In this document: one piece after another, positions 10,418 through 18,395 of the stretch
Layout: the number at the start of each line of letters is the position of its first letter
Numbering within the stretch: the first letter of the stretch is position 1
Assembly: GCF_015160875.1 (NCBI RefSeq)
Contig: NZ_CP063374.1
Location: forward strand, 5,707,501 to 5,771,500
Source of the DNA: Streptomyces chromofuscus
GTDB taxonomy: Bacteria; Actinomycetota; Actinomycetes; Streptomycetales; Streptomycetaceae
Reading direction: 5' to 3'
DNA length: 64,000 nucleotides
The notes under the pieces: model-generated
Database searches by the model: none
The model's input: the letters and a program-made list of their open reading frames with translations, nothing else
What the model was told of the DNA's origin: nothing
Translations under genes and position numbers: made by a program

Positions 10418-12331
10418 TCAGGGCGCTTCCAGCGCCCGCGCCACGAACGCGTCCAGCACCCCCGCCCCCACCTCCACCGTGCGGGGACGGCCCTGCCAGT
10501 CGGTGACCGTGTGCGAGCGGGCGGCGTCGCGCAGGGCGCGGACCTGGGCGCGGGTGCCCGTGCCGTCCCGGAGGTCCAGGGCGGCCAGGGCCGCGCGCGC
10601 CCAGTCGCGGGTGGCGTCCAGCCAGGGAGCGACGGAGGCGCGCACCGCCGGCGGGACCGTGTCGGGCGCTGCGGCGAGGATGTCGAGGTGGCCGCGCAGG
10701 GCGTCCCTCGCGTCGGGGGCGCCGCGCCGGTAGTCCTCGATCAGCGCGGCCAGCTTCGGGGCCGGAGTGCTGTCGAGGCGGGAGGCGTGGTTGAGGTCGG
10801 CGAAGGCGCGCAGGGCGGTGAGGGCGCGGCCGTCGCCGGCGGCCAGGACCCGCAGGCCCGCGTCGAGGGCGGCGGCGGGCCGGTAGGCCCGCGGATGCCA
10901 GGCGTAGGCGGCGACGGAGAACAGGGCGGGCACGGAGGCGGTGGCCTGGTTCATCGGGTTGGCGGTCACGCCCGCCACCGCGCCGGGGACGCCGGGGTCG
11001 CGGCCCGCGTAGGGGCCCAGGAGGAGGGTGCCCGGCGTGTAGTCGTTCACCGGGTAGTTGTCCCAGACCACCACCGGATGCCCGTAGCGGCGTGCCGCCT
11101 CACGGGCCTGGTCGGCGCGCAGGGTGGGGGAGACCACCAGCGGGCCCGTCCACATGACGGCGATGCCGGGGGCGAGGGCGGAGGCGAGGGCCGTCGTGTA
11201 GTCGGTGGCGCGCGTGCCGTCGTACTCCGTGGGGACCGTGATCAGGGGCCCGGCCTGCGGGCGGGGGGCCAGGAAGCCGCGCTGGACCTCGTTGAGCAGG
11301 TCCGCCTGGGCGCGGGCCACCGCCGCCCGTCCATGGCCGTACACCGTCGCGTCGGCGCGGCAGTTCCAGCGGGTGATGTCGATGTCGTCGAGCGGGACGG
11401 CGTACGAGCGCACCCCGACGTCCCAGAGCTGGCGGAACTTGCGCAGCAGCGCGGCGCGGTCGGCGGCGGAGGAGTAGCAGACCGACGGGCCGGGGGAGAG
11501 GGCGTACACGAAGGAGACGTGGCGGGCCGCGGCATACCGCGCCAGAGCGCGCAGGGCGGTCAGCCGGGACTCGGGGTACGGCTCACGCCAGCGGGACCGC
11601 AGGTAGGGGTCGTCCTTGGGACTGTAGAGGTAGGTGTTGAGCTTCCAGCGGGCGGCGAAGTCCAGCTGGGCCAGGCGTTCCCGGTGCGTCCAGGGGGTGC
11701 CGTAGAAGCCCTCGACGATGCCTCTGGTCGCGGTGGCGGGCCAGTCCCGGATGCGGACGGCGGGCAGGGCGGTGCGGGCGGCGGCCGCTCCGACGGGGCG
11801 GACGAGCTGGGCGAAGGTCTGCGCGGCGTGGAAGGCGCCGGTCCGGTCCGCTCCGGCGAGGGCGACGCGGGGGGCACCCCCCGCGTGGCCGACGGCGAGG
11901 ACGTAGCCGCCCTCGGGCAGGCCCTTCGGCGAGCCGGCGTCCAGGCCCGCCGTCGTCCCGTCGGTCACCACCAGCAGTTCCCCCGGGCGCGGCTCGTCCC
12001 CGACCCGGATCTCACGGGCGCCGCCGGCGCGCAGGGCCCGGACGACGACGTCGAGCGTGGCCGGATCCGTCGCGTCCCCGGCGCGCACCGCCACGCTGCG
12101 GCCGATGGCCACGGAGCCCCGGTCGTCGCGCACCTCGCGCGGCGGCGGCCAGAGCGCGGGCACCGCGGCGGTCTCGCCGGCGTGCGGCCGCGCGTCGGCC
12201 CCGGCGGGCGGAACGGCCCGCGTACCGCCGTCGCCACCCGAGCCGCCCGCGCAGTCCCGCAGCAGCAGGGCGAGCACCAGCCCGAGCGCGCAGCCCAGCA
12301 GCAGCGGTGGCGGGATACGGAACGCGCGCAC
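10418..12331 (-). CDS. GH84 beta-N-acetylglucosaminidase, membrane-anchored or secreted
   Basis: 637-residue glycoside hydrolase of the hyaluronidase/O-GlcNAcase-like family 84. An N-terminal hydrophobic segment (about residues 8-25) acts as signal or anchor. The GH20/GH84-type N-domain follows (WPPPREV ... AQTFAQLV), then the barrel opening with ATRGIVEGFYGTPWTHRERL and the catalytic aspartate pair in VPLDDIDITRW. Later strands include VPTEYDGT, MWTGPLVV and WDNYPVNDY, all typical of the family. GTG at 12331 is preferred because GGGGGAGGGG lies three bases upstream; an ATG at 12400 would add 23 residues. Probably removes terminal GlcNAc from extracellular glycans or wall fragments. Confidence 0.9.
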   Translation of the reverse strand: MRAFRIPPPLLLGCALGLVLALLLRDCAGGSGGDGGTRAVPPAGADARPHAGETAAVPALWPPPREVRDDRGSVAIGRSVAVRAGDATDPATLDVVVRALRAGGAREIRVGDEPRPGELLVVTDGTTAGLDAGSPKGLPEGGYVLAVGHAGGAPRVALAGADRTGAFHAAQTFAQLVRPVGAAAARTALPAVRIRDWPATATRGIVEGFYGTPWTHRERLAQLDFAARWKLNTYLYSPKDDPYLRSRWREPYPESRLTALRALARYAAARHVSFVYALSPGPSVCYSSAADRAALLRKFRQLWDVGVRSYAVPLDDIDITRWNCRADATVYGHGRAAVARAQADLLNEVQRGFLAPRPQAGPLITVPTEYDGTRATDYTTALASALAPGIAVMWTGPLVVSPTLRADQAREAARRYGHPVVVWDNYPVNDYTPGTLLLGPYAGRDPGVPGAVAGVTANPMNQATASVPALFSVAAYAWHPRAYRPAAALDAGLRVLAAGDGRALTALRAFADLNHASRLDSTPAPKLAALIEDYRRGAPDARDALRGHLDILAAAPDTVPPAVRASVAPWLDATRDWARAALAALDLRDGTGTRAQVRALRDAARSHTVTDWQGRPRTVEVGAGVLDAFVARALEAP

Positions 12332-12616
12332 CGGCCCCTCCCCCTTCGTGCGTCGCGGAGGTCCGGCCGCGAACGCTGAACTCAACTCAACTGTGCGCAT
12401 CAGGTTATGACGAAGTGGCAGATAGCGGCGGATGGGTTGCGTGAAGCGGGCGGTGGGCATCGTAGAGGTCCGTGTGGCGTTCCTGGGGCCGGGTGCGCGG
12501 TGCGGGAGGCACATGCGCCGTGTTGTGCGCCAGTTGGCGTAGACAGGGGCGCTCACAGCTCTTATCCAGGTATGCGCGGGGCGGACGTGGCCCCGGACGA
12601 GCACAGGAGGTCGCCG
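12332..12616. promoter_or_regulatory. Divergent promoter region between GH84 and the signalling cassette
   Basis: 285 bases that must hold promoters for the GH84 gene (minus) and the cyclase-led cassette (plus). It includes a CTCAACTCAACTGTG stretch at 12380-12394 and an AT-richer TCTTATCC at 12558-12565. No clear -10/-35 pair can be assigned. Confidence 0.3.
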
Positions 12617-13498
12617 ATGGTCGCGCCGGACCCGCTCAGCCACTGGATCGTTCTGGTCGACATCGAGGACTTCAGTCTGCGCGCGGAGACCGCCCAGGCG
12701 ACCCTGCACGAAGAGCTGTACCACGTCGTCGAGTTCGCGCTGGCGCGCGCCGGTCTCGACATCGACGGGTGTGCCGTGCAGGACCGCGGGGACGGCGTGC
12801 TGGTCCTGATACCGGTCGGCACCAGCCCCACCAGGCTGCTGCGGGAGCTGGTGCGGGGCCTTCAGGACGCGCTGGCCGAGCACCGGGGCAAGTACAACGA
12901 CGACCACCGCATGCGGCTGCGCGCCGGACTGCACCAGGGGCTGGTGATCCAGCGCGGCCAGCGGTGGACGGGCACGGCCGTCAACGACCTGGCCCGGCTG
13001 GTGGACGCCGCGCCGGTCAAGCAGGTGCTCGCCCGGGCCGCCCGGGCCCACCTGGTGGTGGTCGTCTCCGAGGAGATCCACCGGTCGGTGGTGCTGGGCC
13101 GGTACCCGGGCATCGACCCGGCGGCCTATCTGCCCGCCGACTTCGTCACCAAGCACGGTGAGGCGCGCCGGGGCTGGGTCACCGTGCCCGGCTACCCGGC
13201 ACCTCCCGGACTTCCCGCGGATCCGGGGGAGCCGCCACGTGACCGTGGCAGAGACGGGGGACCACCCGGCACGGGCGGCAACGCGGGAGGAGCGGGCGGC
13301 GGGGCCGACACGGGGAGCCCGGCACCGCCGCCCACGCTCGGCGTCCAGGACATGCTGCACAGCCAACTGGCTTTCGGTGACGGTGCCTTGGCGGTCGGCG
13401 GCGACTACGTGGAGGGCAACAAGAACGTCTACGGATCCACGCCCACGCCCACCCCCGAAGACCCCGCGCTCCGCCGCAGCGCCGCGGACGGAGCATGA
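12617..13498 (+). CDS. Class III nucleotidyl-cyclase-like protein, first gene of the signalling cassette
   Basis: 293-residue soluble protein. The catalytic-domain fold spans about residues 8-190. Seen: VDIEDFS with metal-ligand Asp15, DRGDGVLVLIP with metal-ligand Asp59, and GTAVNDLARLVD with Asn123 and Arg127 in the N-x-x-x-R transition-state position. The usual purine-specifying Lys and Asp positions appear as Gln55 and Arg116 in my eye alignment, so ATP or GTP preference is doubtful; a pyrimidine product is conceivable. A Gly/Pro-rich linker (195-240) leads to a C-terminal VGGDYVEGNKNVYG motif. AGGAGG six bases before ATG 12617 is an ideal ribosome-binding site. The stop overlaps the next ATG (ATGA). 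It could instead be a catalytically dead ligand sensor. Confidence 0.75.
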   Translation: MVAPDPLSHWIVLVDIEDFSLRAETAQATLHEELYHVVEFALARAGLDIDGCAVQDRGDGVLVLIPVGTSPTRLLRELVRGLQDALAEHRGKYNDDHRMRLRAGLHQGLVIQRGQRWTGTAVNDLARLVDAAPVKQVLARAARAHLVVVVSEEIHRSVVLGRYPGIDPAAYLPADFVTKHGEARRGWVTVPGYPAPPGLPADPGEPPRDRGRDGGPPGTGGNAGGAGGGADTGSPAPPPTLGVQDMLHSQLAFGDGALAVGGDYVEGNKNVYGSTPTPTPEDPALRRSAADGA

Positions 13499-13720
13499 GC
13501 ACGCCCGCGGGCCCCGCCCCCGCCGCGCCGGCGCCCGTCCCGCAGCCGGCGCCGCCGCGGCGCCACGGGGTGGGCAGCCCGCCGCCGCGCCCGCGCCGGG
13601 CACCGCCCCGGCCGCCCCGGCGGTCCCGCTCCGGGCGCCGGTGCCGGGGCCGGCGGCGAGGGGCAGCCGCCGGCCGGGCCGCAGTCGCCCACCCCCGAAC
13701 CCCCCGGCGCCGCCAACAAC
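13495..13720 (+). other. Probable 5' part of the STAND ATPase gene, out of frame
   Basis: An ATG at 13495 overlaps the cyclase stop as ATGA and begins MSTPAGPAPAAPAPVPQPAP, a natural-looking linker. That frame soon turns Arg-rich. A natural Ala/Pro-rich reading continues in a second frame (APRGGQPAAAPAPGT) and then in the ATPase frame (GEGQPPAGPQSPTPEPPG). Two single-base losses in GC-rich runs near 13555 and 13640 would join all three. Either a sequence error or a real frameshift. Confidence 0.45.
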
Positions 13721-15814
13721 GTGGGCGCCGGAGCCAGCGCCAGTGTCGCCACCGCCCGCACCGGCCAGGGCAGCCTCCGCGCGGGCCTGCTGCGCGACGC
13801 CTGGACGCACATCGGCGGCGACCGCGTGCAGGGCGACAAGATCGTCATCCACGCCGCGGGCGAGCGCGGAGTGGTCCTGCGTGCCGTGGCCGCCGCCCTG
13901 GTGGACACCGTCCGGCACACCTTCCAGGCGCCGCCCCGCTGGGACGACATCCAGGCCGACGCCTGGCAGCGCCGCTCGGTCGTGCTGCGCGGCCCCGGCG
14001 GCGCGGGCAAGACCGCGGCGGCGGTCCGGCTGCTGATCTCCGCCCAGGTCAAGACCTGGTACCTGCTGGACTCGGTGGCCGAACTGACCCGGCTGACCGA
14101 ACTGCGCCAACTCGGCAGCGGCGCGGGCCTGCTGCTCGACCGGCCCCCCGACCTCGGCGAGCTGCGCGGCTCCCAACTGGCCGGACTGGAGGGCCTGCTG
14201 GAGCGGGCCGACGCCCGACTGGTGCTGATCGCCGGGCCGGACGCCGAACTGGACCGCAGCGTGGGCGAGTACGTCCAGCGCGTCACCCGCCCCGACTCCC
14301 TGGACGCCGTACTCGCCGCCCACCTGGCCCTCCGGCTCGGCGAGGCGGACGCCGAACGCGTACGGGCCGCAGACGGGGTCGCCGACCTTGTCGCGGAACT
14401 CCTCTGCGACGGCCCCGGCTGCCGCGACGCCGCCCGCCTCGCCGAGGTGCTCGCCCACGAGTACGGCGGTGGCGGCATCGACCCGGACCGGGTGCGCGCC
14501 CGGATGGACAGCTCCGGCGGGGAGAGCCCCGAGGAGTGGTTCGAAGGGCTCGGCGACACCGGGCTGCGCACCCAGGCCATCGCCCTGGCCGTGCTCGGCG
14601 GGCTGCCGCAGGAGGACGTGGCGCTGGCCGCCGCCGCCCTGCTCGACCGGTTCCGCAGCGACCGCGGCGTCCTCACCACCAGCGTCGAACGCGGCCCCGT
14701 CCCGCTCCGACAGGACCCGTTCGCGCAGTCCCGCCGGCTGCTCGCCGAGAAGCTGCGCGCCCGCACCGTCTCCGCCGTCACCCGCGGCAGCTTCGGCCGG
14801 CTGCCCTGCACCGTCGCCGAGTACCGCAACCCCGACTACCCGCCCCGGATCATCCGGCACGTCTGGTCCGAGTACCGGATCCAGCAAGAACTCGTGCACT
14901 GGCTGGCCGAGTTGGTCGACTCGCCCTCGCAGCAGGTGCGCAGCTTCGCCGGGACCGCGCTCGGCCTGATCGCCACCGAGTCCTTCGACCACATCGCCAC
15001 CCAGGTGCTGCCCGGCTGGGTGCTGCACGAGGACAGCGGCTCCGCACGCCGCGAGGCCATCGCCTACGCGCTGCGCGTGTGCGCCCGCGACCCCGACCTG
15101 CGGCCCGGCGTCCACGCCCTCGTCAACGGCTGGTACCTCAGCGGCACCTGGGAGTTCCAGGCCGCCGCCGCCCGCGCGTACGGGCTGTGCCTGGGCGGAG
15201 CCGACCTGCACACCGCCGTGCGCTGCCTCACCCGGCTCGGCACCGTCGACCACATCCAGGTCGCCATCGCCATCGGGGACGCCTTCGCCGACCTGGTCGA
15301 GGAGGACGTCCAGGCGCACGCCCCGCTGGTGCTGCGGGCCGTCGCCGAAATGGTGCACGAACCGCTCAGCCGCCCGGTCGGCCACCTGGTGTTCCTGATC
15401 CTCGCCGACGCCCTCGCCACCGAGGAACCCGCCGCCCCCGGCGCCGCCCCGCGCTCCCGCCCCACCCTGCTCCGGCTGGCCGCGGCGGACCCGCCCGGCA
15501 GCGAACTGCGCCGCCTGCTCGGCTACCTGTGGTCCGAGGTGATCGGCGGCGAACTCTTCGGCGACGAGTCCGCGGGCGTCCTGGAGGCCTGGGCCGCCCA
15601 GGCCGAGACCGACCCGCTGCTCCTCGACGACCTGGTCCGCGTCCTCGTCCAGGACGTGGTCGCGCCCAGCCCCCGCGTCGGCCGCCTCCTGGAGCGCTAC
15701 GTGACGCGCTGGACCGAGCGCGACCGCTTCCGTCCCCTGCCCCGCGCCGCGGCGGTCCTCGGCAGCGCCCTGCGGCCGTCCGCCGGCCCCGCACACCCCG
15801 GAGGTGCCCGGTGA
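13721..15814 (+). CDS. STAND-like P-loop NTPase with helical-repeat C-terminus
   Basis: At least 697 residues. The N-terminal Gly/Ala-rich part carries IGGDRVQGDKIVIH (about residues 31-44), echoing the motif at the end of the cyclase. The NTPase follows: Walker A GPGGAGKT (91-98), Walker-B-like GAGLLLDRPPD (134-143) and a sensor strand RLVLIAGPD (167-174). From about residue 330 the protein is alpha-helical with HEAT-like repeated helices. This resembles STAND switch proteins of bacterial conflict systems; partner and trigger are unknown. GTG 13721 is the first in-frame start but has no ribosome-binding site; the real start is probably the ATG at 13495 (see that entry). The stop overlaps the next GTG. 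The family call is moderate. Confidence 0.72.
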   Translation: MGAGASASVATARTGQGSLRAGLLRDAWTHIGGDRVQGDKIVIHAAGERGVVLRAVAAALVDTVRHTFQAPPRWDDIQADAWQRRSVVLRGPGGAGKTAAAVRLLISAQVKTWYLLDSVAELTRLTELRQLGSGAGLLLDRPPDLGELRGSQLAGLEGLLERADARLVLIAGPDAELDRSVGEYVQRVTRPDSLDAVLAAHLALRLGEADAERVRAADGVADLVAELLCDGPGCRDAARLAEVLAHEYGGGGIDPDRVRARMDSSGGESPEEWFEGLGDTGLRTQAIALAVLGGLPQEDVALAAAALLDRFRSDRGVLTTSVERGPVPLRQDPFAQSRRLLAEKLRARTVSAVTRGSFGRLPCTVAEYRNPDYPPRIIRHVWSEYRIQQELVHWLAELVDSPSQQVRSFAGTALGLIATESFDHIATQVLPGWVLHEDSGSARREAIAYALRVCARDPDLRPGVHALVNGWYLSGTWEFQAAAARAYGLCLGGADLHTAVRCLTRLGTVDHIQVAIAIGDAFADLVEEDVQAHAPLVLRAVAEMVHEPLSRPVGHLVFLILADALATEEPAAPGAAPRSRPTLLRLAAADPPGSELRRLLGYLWSEVIGGELFGDESAGVLEAWAAQAETDPLLLDDLVRVLVQDVVAPSPRVGRLLERYVTRWTERDRFRPLPRAAAVLGSALRPSAGPAHPGGAR

Positions 15815-17649
15815 CCGAACCGGTGTCGTTGATCGTCAGCCAGACGCCGGTGCCCCGCATGGCCGTGGGGCCGACCAAGGCGACCGAACCCCATCTCGCC
15901 GTCGTCTACGCCACCGCCTCCGGCGAGGTGGCCTGCTTCGAGGGCCGCCCGATGAAGCCCTCGCAGCAAATGTTCTCCAAGTACCGCACCCGGTACGAGG
16001 TCGACATGCGCGCCTACCAGCGCTCCGCCCTCCTCGGCCGCAACCCGCTGGTCTCCCGGGACGGCGTGCACGCCTTCGAGGTGACCGTCGACTTCGCCTT
16101 CCGCGTCGACGGCTGGAAGGGCGCCGAGGACTTCGTGCGCTCCGGCCTGCGCGACCCGCTGCCCGTGGTCCACGGCCACCTGGTCTCCCTCTTCCACGGC
16201 GCGGGCCAGCGATTCGCCATCGAGGACTCCTTCGGCCTCCAGCACCACCTCAACCAGCTGTGCGCCCAGCCGGTGGTCTTCCAGGAGGGCCTCAAGCTCT
16301 ACGGCTGCCAGGTGCACGTCCGGCCCGACGCCAAGTCCCTGTCGCACCTGGAGTCCCTCATCGAGGCCGGCCGGCGCGAACACCTCGGCGCCGCCGAGCA
16401 CGTGCCCAACCGGGGCGCCGTCGTCCGGCAGATCGAGATCGAGACCATCCAGCAGCAGGCCCAGATCCAGGCCACCGCCCGGCAGGCGGACGCGCTCGCC
16501 GACACCCTCACCACCAGCGACGGCCTGATCCGCCACTACCTGGTCACCCACCCGCACGACGCGGCAGGCGCGTTCGAGATGCGGCGTCAACTGGAGGAGG
16601 CCCGCGCGGCCACCGCCGAACTGCAGAACCAGCGCGCCCTCGGCCTGTTCCAGGTGATGGCCGAGAAGGGCCTGATACAGGCCGGCGATCTGGAACACAT
16701 GCGCCGGCAGCTCACCGGCACGGTCGGCCGCGCCACCGGAGGCGACGGCGCCCTTCCGCCCCCGGCCACCCCGCAGCTGACCACCGCCCGCCCCTGGGAC
16801 CCGCCCCAGCTCCCGCCGGCCGGCCCCGCCGAACCGGCACAGGCACCACCCGGCTACGCCCCGACCCTCGTCTCACCCACCGTCACCCCGGAGCCCGGGG
16901 TGACCCCGCAAGCCGGCGTCACCCCCGAAGGCTTCACCCCGCGAGCCGGTGCCGGCCCGGCCGCGCCGCCCGGCCCGCCCACCACGACCGCCCCCACCGC
17001 CCTGATCTACCTCGTCGTCGACGAGTCCCTGGACCGCGCCTGCCTCGACGAACTCCAGCGCGGACTGGACGCCCTGCACTCCGCGCTCTCCGCCGCCCCG
17101 CACCTCTCCCGCGTCCTGCGGCTGGGCGTCCTCGGCATGGCCGCCACCACCGAACAGCGGCTGTCCCTGGCCGAGGTCGGCCCCGGCACCCGTACCGCCC
17201 TCCTCGTGGGCCGGCGCGGACTGTCGTACAGTCACGCCTTCCGCACCCTGCGGCCACTGATCGGGCAGGACGTCACCGTCGTCAAGAACGACGGCGCGCG
17301 GGTGCTGCGGCCCCTCGTGTACTTCCTCACCGGCGGCGCGCCCGACGAGGGAAACACCTGGCGCGGCGACCACCACGACCTGACCGACACCGACCGCAAC
17401 CGGGCGGCGCCGCACCTGATCGCGCTCGGCTTCGGCCGGGCCGAGACGCAGGCCGTACGGGCCGTGGCGACCCGCCCCGAGTTGGGCTTCATGGCCGCCC
17501 CGCACCAGGACGCCGCCTCGGCCGCGCACAGCTGTGCCGCGTTCCTGCGCGACAGCGTCGTCGGGTACGGGCAGCGCCTCGCGTCCGGCGAGGCGAACTT
17601 CTCCATCAACCCGCCGGACGGCTTCCGGCGGGCCGAGGACGCGCTGTGA
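15811..17649 (+). CDS. SPFH/Band-7-like protein fused to a degenerate vWA domain
   Basis: 612 residues. About 30-205 reads like an SPFH domain (GEVACFEGRP, YEVDMRAYQ, VSRDGVHAFEVTVDFAFRVD, then GLKLYGCQVHV). A coiled coil rich in Gln/Ala/Glu follows (205-300), with no hydrophobic anchor. A Pro-rich linker (310-395) leads to a vWA domain (about 396-610), where the MIDAS motif DxSxS is degraded to DESLD (404-408). The C-terminal part parallels the next gene closely (ATRPELGFM against ATRPEFGFV; the INPPDGF tail against VDKPEGF). GTG 15811 overlaps the ATPase stop as GTGA with GGAGG ahead. Likely an oligomeric scaffold for the cassette. Confidence 0.75.
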   Translation: MTEPVSLIVSQTPVPRMAVGPTKATEPHLAVVYATASGEVACFEGRPMKPSQQMFSKYRTRYEVDMRAYQRSALLGRNPLVSRDGVHAFEVTVDFAFRVDGWKGAEDFVRSGLRDPLPVVHGHLVSLFHGAGQRFAIEDSFGLQHHLNQLCAQPVVFQEGLKLYGCQVHVRPDAKSLSHLESLIEAGRREHLGAAEHVPNRGAVVRQIEIETIQQQAQIQATARQADALADTLTTSDGLIRHYLVTHPHDAAGAFEMRRQLEEARAATAELQNQRALGLFQVMAEKGLIQAGDLEHMRRQLTGTVGRATGGDGALPPPATPQLTTARPWDPPQLPPAGPAEPAQAPPGYAPTLVSPTVTPEPGVTPQAGVTPEGFTPRAGAGPAAPPGPPTTTAPTALIYLVVDESLDRACLDELQRGLDALHSALSAAPHLSRVLRLGVLGMAATTEQRLSLAEVGPGTRTALLVGRRGLSYSHAFRTLRPLIGQDVTVVKNDGARVLRPLVYFLTGGAPDEGNTWRGDHHDLTDTDRNRAAPHLIALGFGRAETQAVRAVATRPELGFMAAPHQDAASAAHSCAAFLRDSVVGYGQRLASGEANFSINPPDGFRRAEDAL

Positions 17650-17713
17650 CCCTCGGACACCCCACGGCCGACGCAACCCACGCCATCCCCATCCGGCACA
17701 GAAACGGAAGACG

Positions 17714-18394
17714 ATGATGGAAAGCAACCGGGGGCACTTGCTCCCCATCTACGTCCTCGCCGACGAGTCGGGCTCGATGACCGAGCACATCGACGACCTC
17801 AACGAGGGCCTGCGCTCACTGCATCAGGCACTGCTCGGCGAGCCGATGGCCGCCGCCAAGGTGCGCTTCTCGGTGCTCGGCTTCTCCGACGACGTGATCG
17901 AACGCGTCCGCCTGGTGGACCTGCGCAGCGCGGCCGAGTTCCCGCGCCTGACCACCCGCGGCATGACCAGTTACCGGACCGCCTTCGAGGACCTGATCAA
18001 CCGCATACCCGCCGACGTGAACCGCCTGAAGTCCGAGGGCTACCAGGTGCACCGGCCCGCCGTGTTCTTCCTCAGCGACGGCCTGCCCAACCACGGCGAG
18101 GACTGGCAGGACCCGCACCGCCGGCTCACCGACCGCAACACCACCCTCGGCGCACCCAACATCATCGCCTGCGGCATCGTGGACGCCGACGCGCAGACGA
18201 TCAGCAAGGTCGCCACCCGGCCGGAGTTCGGCTTCGTCGCCAACCAGGGCGTCGACGTCGGCGCGGCCATCGCCAAGTTCTGCACGGCCCTGACCAAGAG
18301 CGTGATCTCCTCGGGCCGTTCGCTGGGTTCCGCGTCCCCGCAGCTGGTGGTGGACAAGCCAGAGGGCTTCACCGTCGCGATCGACGTGATCTGA
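17714..18394 (+). CDS. TerY-type von Willebrand factor A (vWA) protein
   Basis: 226-residue soluble vWA domain close to TerY of tellurium-resistance/TerY-phosphorylation systems. An intact MIDAS is seen: DESGS (residues 17-21), the Thr in RGMTSYRTAF and the Asp in FFLSDGLPNHGEDW. It should bind a divalent metal and a partner protein. The following genes are a PP2C phosphatase and a protein kinase, the exact set described as the TerY-P triad by the Aravind group. Two adjacent ATGs (17714, 17717) follow GGAAG; either may be used. It starts 64 bases after the SPFH-vWA stop and ends one base before the phosphatase start. Confidence 0.88.
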   Translation: MMESNRGHLLPIYVLADESGSMTEHIDDLNEGLRSLHQALLGEPMAAAKVRFSVLGFSDDVIERVRLVDLRSAAEFPRLTTRGMTSYRTAFEDLINRIPADVNRLKSEGYQVHRPAVFFLSDGLPNHGEDWQDPHRRLTDRNTTLGAPNIIACGIVDADAQTISKVATRPEFGFVANQGVDVGAAIAKFCTALTKSVISSGRSLGSASPQLVVDKPEGFTVAIDVI

Positions 18395-18395
18395 C

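Noticed and set aside
12401..15796. Minus-strand open frame antisense to the cyclase and STAND genes, in frame with GH84
   Set aside because: It is the high-GC shadow of the plus-strand genes. The GH84 protein is fully explained by a start at 12331 with a strong ribosome-binding site.
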